Shown here: positions 1 through 7,395 of the stretch, in pieces
Layout of the letters: each line of letters begins with the position of its first letter
Numbering within the stretch: position 1 is the stretch's first letter
Assembly: GCA_017512805.1 (NCBI GenBank)
Contig: JAFWES010000060.1
Location: forward strand, 1 to 64,000
Length of the DNA stretch: 64,000 nt
Source: Clostridia bacterium
GTDB taxonomy: Bacteria > Bacillota > Clostridia > Christensenellales > Aristaeellaceae
Reading direction: 5' to 3'
Position numbers and translations under genes: made by a program
The notes under the pieces: model-generated
What the model saw: the letters and a program-made list of their open reading frames with translations, nothing else
Told to the model about the DNA's origin: nothing
The model's database searches: none

Positions 1-386
1 TCCACCGCCTTGGGCTGGCCGCCGGACACCGGCGCGTCCAGCATATCGATGCCGTACTTGGCCAGTTCCGCCGCGATTTCCCGGCTGGCCACGGGGTTGA
101 TGGAGGAGCAGTCGATGAACGCCGCCGTCTTGGGCATCTTCTCCGCCAGCTTGTCGTCCTCCAGCATGACGCTCTTCACATGGGGGCTGTTGGGCAGCAT
201 GGTGATGACCAGATCCACGCCTTCCGCGGTCTCCGCCGAGCTGCCGCACACGGTGGCGCCCGCCGCCTTCATCTCTTCCAGGGTGGCGGTATTGCGGTCA
301 TACACCCGCAGTTCATATCCGGCCTTCAGCAGGTTCTTAGCCATGGGCTTGCCCATAATTCCCAGTCCGATAAACGCGATTTTCAT
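1..386 (-). CDS. Beta-hydroxyacid dehydrogenase (tartronate semialdehyde reductase-like), 3' end cut by window
   Basis: This is the N-terminal 128 residues of an NAD(P)-dependent 3-hydroxyacid dehydrogenase; the rest lies outside the window. The protein opens with the Rossmann motif GLGIMGKPMAKNLLKAG and carries the substrate-side signature DAPVSGG near its visible end. Both are typical of the GarR / 3-hydroxyisobutyrate dehydrogenase family, which reduces tartronate semialdehyde or oxidises 3-hydroxyisobutyrate. The start at 386 is chosen because AGGAGGA (394-400) sits 7 bases upstream. It follows a DapA-family aldolase gene on the same strand, separated only by a dispersed repeat, and a PrpR-type regulator is divergent to that aldolase. 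A role in sugar-acid or hydroxyacid catabolism is inferred; the exact substrate cannot be told from this fragment. Confidence 0.85.
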   Translation of the reverse strand, partial: MKIAFIGLGIMGKPMAKNLLKAGYELRVYDRNTATLEEMKAAGATVCGSSAETAEGVDLVITMLPNSPHVKSVMLEDDKLAEKMPKTAAFIDCSSINPVASREIAAELAKYGIDMLDAPVSGGQPKAV

Positions 387-427
387 TTCATTTTCCTCCT
401 CTTTTTCGTTCGTTTTGCAAAACTAAT

Positions 428-670
428 CAGTCGCTCCGCACTGAGGTATTCCCCTCCTGGGGACGCCTCGCCTGCACGGGGCTGCCGCCCGTTCTCCGCT
501 GAAAACGGTCCACTGGACCGTTTTCCGGGCGCTCCGAACCTCCGTTCGCTTACGCAGCGGTTCTAAGCTCTGTCTTCGGCATTCGCCTCGTCAATCGCTA
601 AGAACCGGCGAGACTCAAGGCCCCCGGAGGGAAACACCTCAGCGCTGCGCTTGCTGGAATGAACAGTTAC
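428..670 (-). repeat. Dispersed palindromic element, copy A (variant core)
   Basis: This element fills the 300-base gap between the dehydrogenase and the aldolase genes. Its ends are inverted repeats: CTGAGGTATTCCCCTCC (441-457) matches the reverse complement of 626-642 at 15 of 17 positions. Its core differs from the 310-bp copies. It holds a 25-nt perfect palindrome (501-525, 12-bp arms GAAAACGGTCCA / TGGACCGTTTTC) that recurs only in copy G. The element ends 17 bases after the aldolase stop codon. Strand is given so that the end nearest the upstream gene reads first. Confidence 0.9.
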
Positions 671-687
671 TCGGAAACGATGTTTGT

Positions 688-1581
688 TTACTGGATCAGC
701 CCCATGCCGACCAGCACCTGGCGCAGCTTCTCCCGCTGATCGTCATGCAGCGGCAGGATCGGCGGCACGCAGTCGCCGCAGTCGTGCCCGATCAGCTTCA
801 GTGCCTCCTTCAGGGTGACCGGGAAGGAGCCCATGTTGGTGGCGATGCGAAGCGCGCTGAGCCGGAACTGGGCCTCCAGCGCGCCCTGGTAATCCTTCGC
901 CTGGAACTTCTCGTAGATGTCCACGGCGATCCGCGGAGCCACGTTGGCGCAGGACGCGATGGCGCCGCTGGCCCCGTAGTGCAGACCCGCCAGGATCAGG
1001 GTGTCCCGGCCCATCATCACGCTGAAATCCATGCCCCGGGTCAGGCGGATGTACTCCTCCGCGTTGGTCATATCCCCGGTGGAATCCTTCGCGGCCACGA
1101 TGTTGTCGATCTCCGCCAGCTTCGCGATGGTGGCGGGCTCCACGGTCACGTTGGTCTTGGGCTTGTTGTTGTAGATGATGATCGGCAGGCTCGTCTCCGC
1201 CGCGATCGCCTTATAGTAGGTATACACTTCCTCCTGGGTCTGGCTGACAAACATGGGAGTCAGCACGCTCAGGGCGTCGATGCCCCCCACCCGTTCCACC
1301 GCTTTCGCGATTTTGATGGCGCCCTTGGTGGTAATGTTGTTGGCGCCGGCGTAAATCTGCATCCGGCCGGCCACGGCGTCCTTGGTCAGCGCCAGCAGGT
1401 CATCGTAAAAGCCCTGGTCGTAGGCATAGAATTCGCCGGTGGTTCCAAAGGGAAACACGCCGTGAATGCCGTTTTCCGCCAGGTAGTCCACCAGGCCGCG
1501 ATAAGCCTTTTCGTTCAGCCTTCCCTCCGCGTCCACCGGGGTCACGATCGGGACGACAATTCCCTGAGGTTTGAATGACAT
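688..1581 (-). CDS. DapA / N-acetylneuraminate lyase family aldolase
   Basis: This 297-residue protein is a class I aldolase-type lyase of the dihydrodipicolinate synthase superfamily. The family signature GTTGE is at residues 46-50. The catalytic tyrosine is Y137 in IIIYNN, and the Schiff-base lysine is K165 in VAAKDSTG. The length is normal for the family. The start is supported by AGGAG 6-10 bases upstream and by a sigma-A type promoter at 1620-1649. True DapA usually clusters with lysine genes. Here the neighbours are a GarR-like dehydrogenase and a PrpR-type regulator, so a catabolic member (for example a keto-deoxy sugar acid aldolase or dehydratase) is more likely than lysine synthesis. 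The substrate is not determined. Confidence 0.85.
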   Translation of the reverse strand: MSFKPQGIVVPIVTPVDAEGRLNEKAYRGLVDYLAENGIHGVFPFGTTGEFYAYDQGFYDDLLALTKDAVAGRMQIYAGANNITTKGAIKIAKAVERVGGIDALSVLTPMFVSQTQEEVYTYYKAIAAETSLPIIIYNNKPKTNVTVEPATIAKLAEIDNIVAAKDSTGDMTNAEEYIRLTRGMDFSVMMGRDTLILAGLHYGASGAIASCANVAPRIAVDIYEKFQAKDYQGALEAQFRLSALRIATNMGSFPVTLKEALKLIGHDCGDCVPPILPLHDDQREKLRQVLVGMGLIQ

Positions 1582-1619
1582 GACTCAACTCTCCTTTCAT
1601 CGCCTTGGCTTCTATGGTA

Positions 1620-1649
1620 AATCTAACACGGTTTTCCCCCATCCGTCAA
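1620..1649 (-). promoter_or_regulatory. Predicted sigma-A promoter of the DapA-family gene
   Basis: On the minus strand TTGACG (1644-1649), an 18-base spacer and TAGATT (1620-1625) lie about 40 bases upstream of the start at 1581. It shares a 200-base divergent intergenic region with the regulator promoter. No TGGCAC-N5-TTGC type -24/-12 sequence was seen. Confidence 0.6.
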
Positions 1650-1715
1650 CGAAGAAATGCGGCTCGATCTGCAACGTTTTCGCACGCTTGAAATGTTTTG
1701 AAATTCATTCGTTCA

Positions 1716-1744
1716 TTGACTTCCCCGCGCCGCGGTGGTATCAT
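1716..1744 (+). promoter_or_regulatory. Predicted sigma-A promoter of the PrpR-type regulator
   Basis: TTGACT (1716-1721), a 17-base spacer and TATCAT (1739-1744) lie about 40 bases upstream of the regulator start at 1785. The arrangement is divergent to the aldolase promoter, as expected for a regulator controlling its neighbour. Confidence 0.7.
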
Positions 1745-1784
1745 GGGATCAGCGCAGAAAAAAAGAAGTGGGAGTTGATGTTGA

Positions 1785-3701
1785 ATGGCGAAAGCCGCGA
1801 TCCTGATGCCCTATCCGGATCTGAAGGATCTGTTTGATTCTCTGATTGAGCATTATCCCCGGCTGCTGCCCATGACCGTGGAGTATGTAGAAACGGACCG
1901 GGTCGCGGAACGGGCCGTATTCCTGGCGAACGAGGGGTGCGAGCTCTTCATTGCCCGGGGGCTGCAGGCCCGGCTGATCCGGGCGGCGGTGGAAGTGCCG
2001 GTCATTGAAATGCGGGCCTCCACCCAGGAGCTGGAAAGCCTGGTTCTGGCCCTGAAACAAAAAACGCGCCCCGCCCCGGGTGAAAAGCCCAGGCTGGGCA
2101 TCATCGGTTTTTTCAACATGTTCCACAGCACGGAGCGGTTCAATTCCCTGCTGGACGTGGATCTGAAGGTCTATACCGCCACGGACATCGAGCAGTACGG
2201 CCTCCTGGTGAATCAGGCGGTGGCAGATGGGTGCCGGGGCGTCATCGGCGGGGAGTTCGTCCTGAAGCAGGCCGCCGTTCACGCGCTGCCCTCCTGCTTC
2301 CTGTCCATGGGGGAGGAAAGCGCCCGGGAAGCCCTCGAATCCGCTTCCCTGGTGGGCTACAGCATCGATCTGCACAAACGGTCCGCCGCGGAAATCAACG
2401 CCATGCTGGATCACACCCCCTACGCCCTCGCCCAGGTGGATGAAACCGGCGCCATCCGGCTGGTCAACCGGCTGTTTCTTTCCCTGGCCGGCAAATCCCC
2501 CCGGGATCTGATCGGCCGCCCCATCCTGGATATCGTTGACGATCTTTCGCCCGTTGAGCTGCGGGACGCGCTGGAAAACAGCCGGGAAATTGAATCCTCC
2601 GTGGTCACCCTGGGGCATCGGAAGGCCCTCCTGAATATCACCCCCGTCCTGGTGGAAAGCCATATCTCCGGCGCGATTCTGACCTTTCAGGAGAGCCAGC
2701 GCGTTTCGGAAATGGACACCACCCTGCGGAAGGACGCCGCCCGCCGGGGGCAGGGCGCCCGATATACCTTTGACCACATTTTCGCGGAAAACCCGGCCTT
2801 CCAGCATACCATCGGCCAGTTAAAGCGCCTTTCCCGCTTCCGCGTTCCGGTCCTCCTGCAGGGGGAATCCGGCACCGGCAAGGGGATTCTGGCGGAATGC
2901 ATCCACAACGAATCCCTGAACCGTGAGGGCGCCTTTGTCGCCCTGGACTGCGGCAGCACCCATCCGGACGATCTGGACGAAAAGCTCTTCGGCCGTTATT
3001 CTTCCCGGAAGGAAGGGGATCTCTCCGCGGTCGAAACCGCCCGCGGCGGAACCCTGTACCTCCGGCAGGTGGACCGGCTTACGCCCGAAACCCAGTTCAA
3101 GGTGCTGCAGCTCGCCCACGGCCAGTACTGCAGCAACGGCAGCAGCCTTTCCATCCCCGTCGATCTGAAGCTGATCCTCACCACCGAGGTCAATCTGCAG
3201 CAGAAAGTGGCGGAAGGCTCTTTCCTGAAGGATCTGTATTACACCCTGAACGCCCTTCGCATCTTCATTCCCCCCCTCCGGAGCCGACGGGAGGATATTC
3301 CCGCCTGGTTTCACGCCCTTCTTCATGACCGATGCCGGGCGCTGGGCCGACAGGTTTATCTGGCCCCGGAAGCGCTCCAGACCCTGTCCGCCTATCCCTG
3401 GCCCGGCAACCTGGACGAGATGATAAGCCTGTGCGACCGCCTGATCCTGCTGTCGGAAAAGCGAACCGTCGAGGAGGATATTCTCCTGCAGCACCTGCAG
3501 GCCATCAGCAGCGAGAGCCCCTCCGAGGACGCGGCCGGGGACGCGGCCATCCTGAATCCCCGGGCGCAGGAGCTGCTGAATCTGCTGAACCGGCACCATG
3601 GCAATCGGGAAAAAGCCGCCGCGGAGCTGGGCGTCAGCAAGACCACCCTCTGGCGGCGGATGAAAAAATACGGCATCGCCCGGGATCTTTCCCTGGAGTG
3701 A
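1785..3701 (+). CDS. PrpR-type regulator with PAS, degenerate sigma-54 AAA+ domain and Fis-type HTH
   Basis: This 638-residue regulator has a PrpR-like sensor at about residues 1-195, a PAS domain at about 205-300, an AAA+ domain at about 330-560, and a Fis-type helix-turn-helix at about 590-632 (KAAAELGVSKTTLWRRMKKYG). The Walker A motif GESGTGKG (360-367) is intact. Other AAA+ elements are lost. No GAFTGA loop follows LFG (401-403). The Walker B DE is replaced by RQ in GTLYLRQVD. The usual FRxDLYYRLN segment reads FLKDLYYTLN, which removes both arginine-finger positions. It is therefore unlikely to remodel sigma-54 polymerase and may act as an ordinary ligand-responsive regulator at sigma-A promoters. 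Its divergent position suggests control of the aldolase and dehydrogenase genes. Confidence 0.88.
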   Translation: MAKAAILMPYPDLKDLFDSLIEHYPRLLPMTVEYVETDRVAERAVFLANEGCELFIARGLQARLIRAAVEVPVIEMRASTQELESLVLALKQKTRPAPGEKPRLGIIGFFNMFHSTERFNSLLDVDLKVYTATDIEQYGLLVNQAVADGCRGVIGGEFVLKQAAVHALPSCFLSMGEESAREALESASLVGYSIDLHKRSAAEINAMLDHTPYALAQVDETGAIRLVNRLFLSLAGKSPRDLIGRPILDIVDDLSPVELRDALENSREIESSVVTLGHRKALLNITPVLVESHISGAILTFQESQRVSEMDTTLRKDAARRGQGARYTFDHIFAENPAFQHTIGQLKRLSRFRVPVLLQGESGTGKGILAECIHNESLNREGAFVALDCGSTHPDDLDEKLFGRYSSRKEGDLSAVETARGGTLYLRQVDRLTPETQFKVLQLAHGQYCSNGSSLSIPVDLKLILTTEVNLQQKVAEGSFLKDLYYTLNALRIFIPPLRSRREDIPAWFHALLHDRCRALGRQVYLAPEALQTLSAYPWPGNLDEMISLCDRLILLSEKRTVEEDILLQHLQAISSESPSEDAAGDAAILNPRAQELLNLLNRHHGNREKAAAELGVSKTTLWRRMKKYGIARDLSLE

Positions 3702-3726
3702 CAGGGAAAAACCCCGGAACGGCATC

Positions 3727-3758
3727 GGGCCCCCGCTTTCCGCGGGGGCCCGTTCTTT
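3727..3758 (+). terminator. Rho-independent terminator after the regulator
   Basis: A perfect 10-bp stem (GGGCCCCCGC / GCGGGGGCCC) with a 5-base loop is followed by GTTCTTT. It lies 25 bases after the regulator stop and before the convergent peptidoglycan-binding gene. Confidence 0.85.
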
Positions 3759-3855
3759 ATGGGTGTTTTCCTTATTTCTTTCCTTTTCCGCCTGACCGGA
3801 TCCGGCAGGCATGAGCCCGGTGTCATTTGCCTTTCCCGAAGAACGCGGAAGGGCT

Positions 3856-6279
3856 TTATTTCATGGCCTGGGTTTCCGCCCAGCCCGCGTCCGCGGCCGC
3901 CTGGTGGGACGTGGCATAGACGCCGATGGATTCCACCTGGGCCTGCGTGCGGGGGAAATGCAGGCAGCTGTGGCCCTCGAAATTGTTATCCGTAATATGG
4001 ATCACCCCGTGGGGCATGGAGTGGGTGGTCGCCATGTAGACGCTTCCGTTGGCAAAAAGCACCCACACCGCCCGGGCGTTCCAGGTGTTTCCGCCGAAAA
4101 CCTTCAGCATTTTGGAGGTGTCGGCGGCGGTCAAGGGCTCGTAGTCCGCGTGGGAGCCCACGGAGAAAATATGCACCTGCCAGGAGATGCCCGTTTTGTA
4201 GTCATACACCGTCGCATAGGGGTACTTCTTGCAGATGTCCTTCACCGTGGTATACCAGTTGGCGTACTGAACCCGGCTGGCCGTCGGCGCGCCGGTGGGC
4301 GCGGCCGCCACCTTGGTGGGCGCCTCCGTCGCGGTGGCTGCCGCCTTCGTCTGATCGGCGCCGGAGGAAGCCGCCACGGCGCTGCCGCTGCTGAGCGTGG
4401 TCAGGGTTTTGCTCCCCGCCACGCCGTCGGCCGTCAGCTTATTCGCCTTTTGAAAAGCCACCAGCGCCTGATAGGTGCTGGTGCCGAATATGCCGTCCGC
4501 CTTGCCCGTCAGATATCCCAGCTTGATCAGCTGCTGCTGCATGGTTTTGACGGCGCTGCCGCTGGTGCCCTTTTTCAGATTGTTCGTCGGTTCCGGCGTG
4601 GGCGTCGCCGCGGCCGCCTTCTTCGGATCCACCGTAGGCGCCGGGGAGGCCTCGCTGCTGTACAGCAGGGTCAGGGTCTGGGTGCCGGCCGTCCCGTCCA
4701 CCCCCAGCTGATTGTTTTTCTGAAAGGCCTTCACGGCCATTTCCGTCTGGGTGCCGTAGTTTCCGTCCGGCTCCCCGGTCAGGTATCCCAGATTGATCAG
4801 CACCTGCTGAAGATAGGCCACATCGCTGCTGCTGGTCCCCTTCCGCAGGGTTTCATAGGAGGCGTCCACCGGAATGCCGGACTCCTCTTCCCCCGGGACC
4901 GGCGTTTCTTCCGGAACGGGGGTGGGGGTGGTGCCCTTTTTCAGGGCCTGATTGCTGAACAGCACCGCGTAGGTCCCCTTTCCGGCGACCCCGTCCGCCT
5001 CCAGGCCGTGATCTTCCTGGAAGGCCTTCAGCGCGGACACGCTGGCGGCGGTAAACTTCCCGTCCACCGTGCCCTTGAAATAGCCCAGCTCCTTCAGGCG
5101 CTTCTGCACGGCTTTGGCGTCGGCGCCGCTGTCATTGCGGCGGACGGTGGTGTCGGGGATGATGTAGGTCGGTTCGGGGGAAGGCGTAGGCGTGGGCGCC
5201 GGGGTGGGCGTATCGGACACGCTCAGCGCCTCCAGGGACCACAGCTTCTTTTGGGTGGCCGCGTCGGCGACGCCGTCCGCCGTCAGGTTGTTCTTTTTCT
5301 GAAAGGCGATGACCGCCTTGCGGGTGGCCAGGTTAAAGGTTCCGGAAACCTCCCCGTCGTAAAAGCCCAGGGTCTGCAGCCGCCGCTGGAGCTCCGCCAC
5401 CTCGTCCCCCGTGTCATGCTGTTTCATGGTCGCCCCCGTCACAGGGCTGACCTGGGTCACCTCTTCCTTTTTGCCGGAGGCGTTCTTCGGCTTCCCGGAA
5501 TAGAGAAAAGCCTGCGTATTGGCGTCCATCACCCCGGTGGTGGGATAGCCGTTCGCCTGCTGGAAAAGAAGCACCGCGTTTTCCGTGGCGGCGCCGAATT
5601 TCCCGTCCGCGGTCCCCTTCAGGTACCCCAGCTGGATCAGGGCGTTTTGCAGGGCCTTGACCTCCGCCCCTTCGCTGCCCCGTTCCAGGATCACATACTC
5701 CGCTTCGCTCTCCTCCGGGCTCAGGGTCGGCACGGGGGTGGGCGTGGGGGTCACCTTGACCTTTTTCACGTCCTTCAGGGTGATGAACTCGTTCTTCACA
5801 TAGCCCCGGATCCCGGCGTATTCCACCTCGGCCCAGGTCTGCCCGTTGGAGAGAACGCTGATTTCCGCGCCCTTGGGGATCTTTTTCAGCAGTTCGCCCC
5901 GGACCGAGCGGGAGGCCCGCAGGTTCACCTTTTCCAGGGTCACGGTGGTATAGGGGTACTCCCCGACCACCTCCCGGGGCACCGCCGTGATCTGCACCAT
6001 CTGATCCTTTTCGGTGCTGACGTATTTGGTCTGGACATAGCCCTTCCGGTTATTGTACAGAACCTGATAATAACCGCCGGTTTTCCCCAGCACTTCGACC
6101 TGCGCCCCGGCGGGAATGGTTTCCAGCACCGTGGCGCTGCCCGACGCGCTGCGCCGCATACGGACGGAATCCGTCGTCGTGGACAGGAAGGGATAGGTCA
6201 GCGCCATGGCCGCCCCGCACAGGGCGACCAGCAGCGCGGTCACCAGCAGGGCCCGCAGCATCTTTTTCCGGATGGACAT
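3856..6279 (-). CDS. Secreted SH3 / peptidoglycan-binding repeat protein with conserved C-terminal domain
   Basis: This 807-residue envelope protein begins with an N-terminal signal or anchor helix at about residues 6-26. Two bacterial SH3-like domains follow (about 37-88 and 112-168). Then come five peptidoglycan-binding domain-1 repeats (about 195-262, 286-350, 380-445, 478-542 and 568-632), each of the type LQxxLxxLGYxxGxxDGxFGxxTxxAVxxFQ, separated by Thr-Pro-rich linkers. The last 138 residues form a compact domain with GVIHITD and GHSCLHF motifs that could hold a Cys/His active site or metal site. I recognise similar GHxCxHF tails in clostridial wall proteins but know no function for them. 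The start at 6279 is preferred over 6327 because GGAGG lies 7 bases upstream of it. A wall-anchored hydrolase or structural role is inferred. Confidence 0.88.
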   Translation of the reverse strand: MSIRKKMLRALLVTALLVALCGAAMALTYPFLSTTTDSVRMRRSASGSATVLETIPAGAQVEVLGKTGGYYQVLYNNRKGYVQTKYVSTEKDQMVQITAVPREVVGEYPYTTVTLEKVNLRASRSVRGELLKKIPKGAEISVLSNGQTWAEVEYAGIRGYVKNEFITLKDVKKVKVTPTPTPVPTLSPEESEAEYVILERGSEGAEVKALQNALIQLGYLKGTADGKFGAATENAVLLFQQANGYPTTGVMDANTQAFLYSGKPKNASGKKEEVTQVSPVTGATMKQHDTGDEVAELQRRLQTLGFYDGEVSGTFNLATRKAVIAFQKKNNLTADGVADAATQKKLWSLEALSVSDTPTPAPTPTPSPEPTYIIPDTTVRRNDSGADAKAVQKRLKELGYFKGTVDGKFTAASVSALKAFQEDHGLEADGVAGKGTYAVLFSNQALKKGTTPTPVPEETPVPGEEESGIPVDASYETLRKGTSSSDVAYLQQVLINLGYLTGEPDGNYGTQTEMAVKAFQKNNQLGVDGTAGTQTLTLLYSSEASPAPTVDPKKAAAATPTPEPTNNLKKGTSGSAVKTMQQQLIKLGYLTGKADGIFGTSTYQALVAFQKANKLTADGVAGSKTLTTLSSGSAVAASSGADQTKAAATATEAPTKVAAAPTGAPTASRVQYANWYTTVKDICKKYPYATVYDYKTGISWQVHIFSVGSHADYEPLTAADTSKMLKVFGGNTWNARAVWVLFANGSVYMATTHSMPHGVIHITDNNFEGHSCLHFPRTQAQVESIGVYATSHQAAADAGWAETQAMK

Positions 6280-6303
6280 ACTCTCGACCTCCAATACCTT
6301 GAA

Positions 6304-6322
6304 AGCAGGAAAAAATCCTGCT
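6304..6322 (-). other. Stem-loop in the leader of the SH3/peptidoglycan-binding gene
   Basis: Perfect 7-bp arms AGCAGGA / TCCTGCT flank a 5-base loop between the promoter and the ribosome binding site. It is followed by no T-run, so it is more likely a leader stem than a terminator. Confidence 0.5.
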
Positions 6323-6334
6323 GACATACTGATA

Positions 6335-6359
6335 CACGATTACATTTTACGTAATCGTG
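6335..6359. promoter_or_regulatory. Candidate operator palindrome over the promoter
   Basis: Perfect 9-bp arms CACGATTAC / GTAATCGTG with a 7-base centre overlap the spacer and -10 box of the promoter at 6344-6372. This is the expected position for a repressor site. A weaker inverted repeat, TTGTAA / TTACAA, lies at 6389-6408. No cognate regulator gene is visible nearby. Confidence 0.6.
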
Positions 6360-6372
6360 ATGAATTTGTCAA
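6344..6372 (-). promoter_or_regulatory. Predicted sigma-A promoter of the SH3/peptidoglycan-binding gene
   Basis: On the minus strand a consensus TTGACA (6367-6372), a 17-base spacer and TAAAAT (6344-6349) lie about 65 bases upstream of the start at 6279. Confidence 0.8.
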
Positions 6373-6411
6373 CAGGATTTTCATCTTTTTGTAATATTTC
6401 TGTTACAACCT

Positions 6412-7080
6412 TCACACTTCCGGCTTTTTCAGCTTCTTCAGCGCCGCCAGCGCCGCTTCCTGCTCCGCGTGCTTCTTGGTATGTCCGCTGCCCACGGCCA
6501 GGGGGGTTCCCCTGTCATACACCGTCGCCTCAAACCAGGGATCGTGGGCCGGGCCGCTCTGGCCGGTGATCCGGTACTCCGGCGGGTTCCCGCCGTCCCG
6601 CTGCAGATACTCCTGCAGGGCGCCCTTGCTGTCCTGGGTGGGCCGCTGCACGTCCTCCGGCGAAGGCCAGCAGCGGTCGATGATCCCCCGGGCCGCTTCC
6701 AGGCCCCCGTCCAGATACACCGCCGCCAGAATCGCTTCCATGGCGTCGCACAGAACGCTGGCCTTTTCCCGGCCTCCGGTCAGCTCCTCCCCCCGATCCA
6801 TGATCAGGGCCTCCCCGACCCCCAGGCCGGCCGCCACCTGGCTCAGCGCGGCCTCGCAGACCAGCAGCGCCCGAAGATGGGTCAGCTCCCCTTCCCGGAT
6901 GTGGGAATAGGCCCGATACAGCTTGTCGCTCATCAGGTACTGGAGCACCGCGTCCCCCAGAAATTCCATGCGCTGGTTATCCTGCTTGCCCATGGAAGGA
7001 TGGGTCAGCGCCTGCCGCAAAAGGGCCCGATTTTGGAACCGGTAGCCCAGCTTTTTTTCCAGTTCACTCGTGTCGCTCAT
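6412..7080 (-). CDS. rnc: Ribonuclease III
   Basis: This 222-residue double-stranded-RNA endonuclease matures rRNA and processes mRNAs. The family signature NQRMEFLGDAVL (35-46) supplies E39 and D43. A second acidic set is in DAMEAILAAVYLDGG near residue 115. The C-terminal third (about 150-220) is the dsRNA-binding domain, ending in the expected HTKKHAEQEAALAAL helix. It starts 9 bases after the acpP stop and is the last gene of a plsX-acpP-rnc run, an order common in Gram-positive bacteria. No clear terminator follows. The next gene on the strand has its own promoter. Confidence 0.96.
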   Translation of the reverse strand: MSDTSELEKKLGYRFQNRALLRQALTHPSMGKQDNQRMEFLGDAVLQYLMSDKLYRAYSHIREGELTHLRALLVCEAALSQVAAGLGVGEALIMDRGEELTGGREKASVLCDAMEAILAAVYLDGGLEAARGIIDRCWPSPEDVQRPTQDSKGALQEYLQRDGGNPPEYRITGQSGPAHDPWFEATVYDRGTPLAVGSGHTKKHAEQEAALAALKKLKKPEV

Positions 7081-7089
7081 CGATCCTTC

Positions 7090-7317
7090 TTACTGCAGGC
7101 TGTCAATATATCTGACCACGTCGCCCACGGTCTTCAGCTTCATGATCTGGTCGTCCTCCACGGTGATGCCGAAACGGTCTTCCAGGTCCATGATCATGAC
7201 CATCACGTTCGCGGAATCCGCCTTCAGATCCTCCACCAGGCGGCTGTCCTCGGTAATGGTGGAAGCATCCACCCGCAGCTGGCTGGCAATCATTTCCTTC
7301 ACGGTATCCAGTGTCAT
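7090..7317 (-). CDS. acpP: Acyl carrier protein
   Basis: This 75-residue carrier holds growing acyl chains on a phosphopantetheine attached to S35. The sequence around it is ADSANV, not the common DSLD/DSLE, so the residue after the modified serine is alanine. The rest of helix 2 (MDLEDRFGI) is typical. The start at 7317 is set by GGAGGAGG immediately upstream; a longer in-frame start at 7383 would add 22 residues without homology. It lies between plsX and rnc, fitting a role in fatty acid and phospholipid synthesis. Confidence 0.93.
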   Translation of the reverse strand: MTLDTVKEMIASQLRVDASTITEDSRLVEDLKADSANVMVMIMDLEDRFGITVEDDQIMKLKTVGDVVRYIDSLQ

Positions 7318-7361
7318 TTTTGTCCTCCTCCTGTCGCTTCTGTTCTGATTCCTGTATGAAG

Positions 7362-7376
7362 CCGGGGAAACCCCGG
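7362..7376 (-). other. Short GC stem-loop between plsX and acpP
   Basis: CCGGGG and CCCCGG pair around an AAA loop in the 78-base gap. There is no T-run after it on the minus strand, so it is more likely a processing or stability element than a terminator. Confidence 0.35.
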
Positions 7377-7395
7377 GATTCATCCTTGCTGGGGC

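Noticed and set aside
387-687. A riboswitch or small RNA gene in the gap between the dehydrogenase and aldolase genes
   Set aside because: The gap is fully explained by repeat copy A, which recurs in unrelated contexts.
1582-1784. A sigma-54 (-24/-12) promoter for the aldolase gene, expected from the regulator family
   Set aside because: No TGGCAC-N5-TTGC type sequence is visible, while good sigma-A boxes are present on both strands, and the regulator itself lacks the GAFTGA loop.
3811-6324. A plus-strand open frame of 837 codons opposite the SH3/peptidoglycan-binding gene
   Set aside because: The minus-strand product has clear domains and its own promoter and ribosome binding site. The plus frame is Gly/Arg/His/Leu-rich without domains, as expected from high GC antisense.
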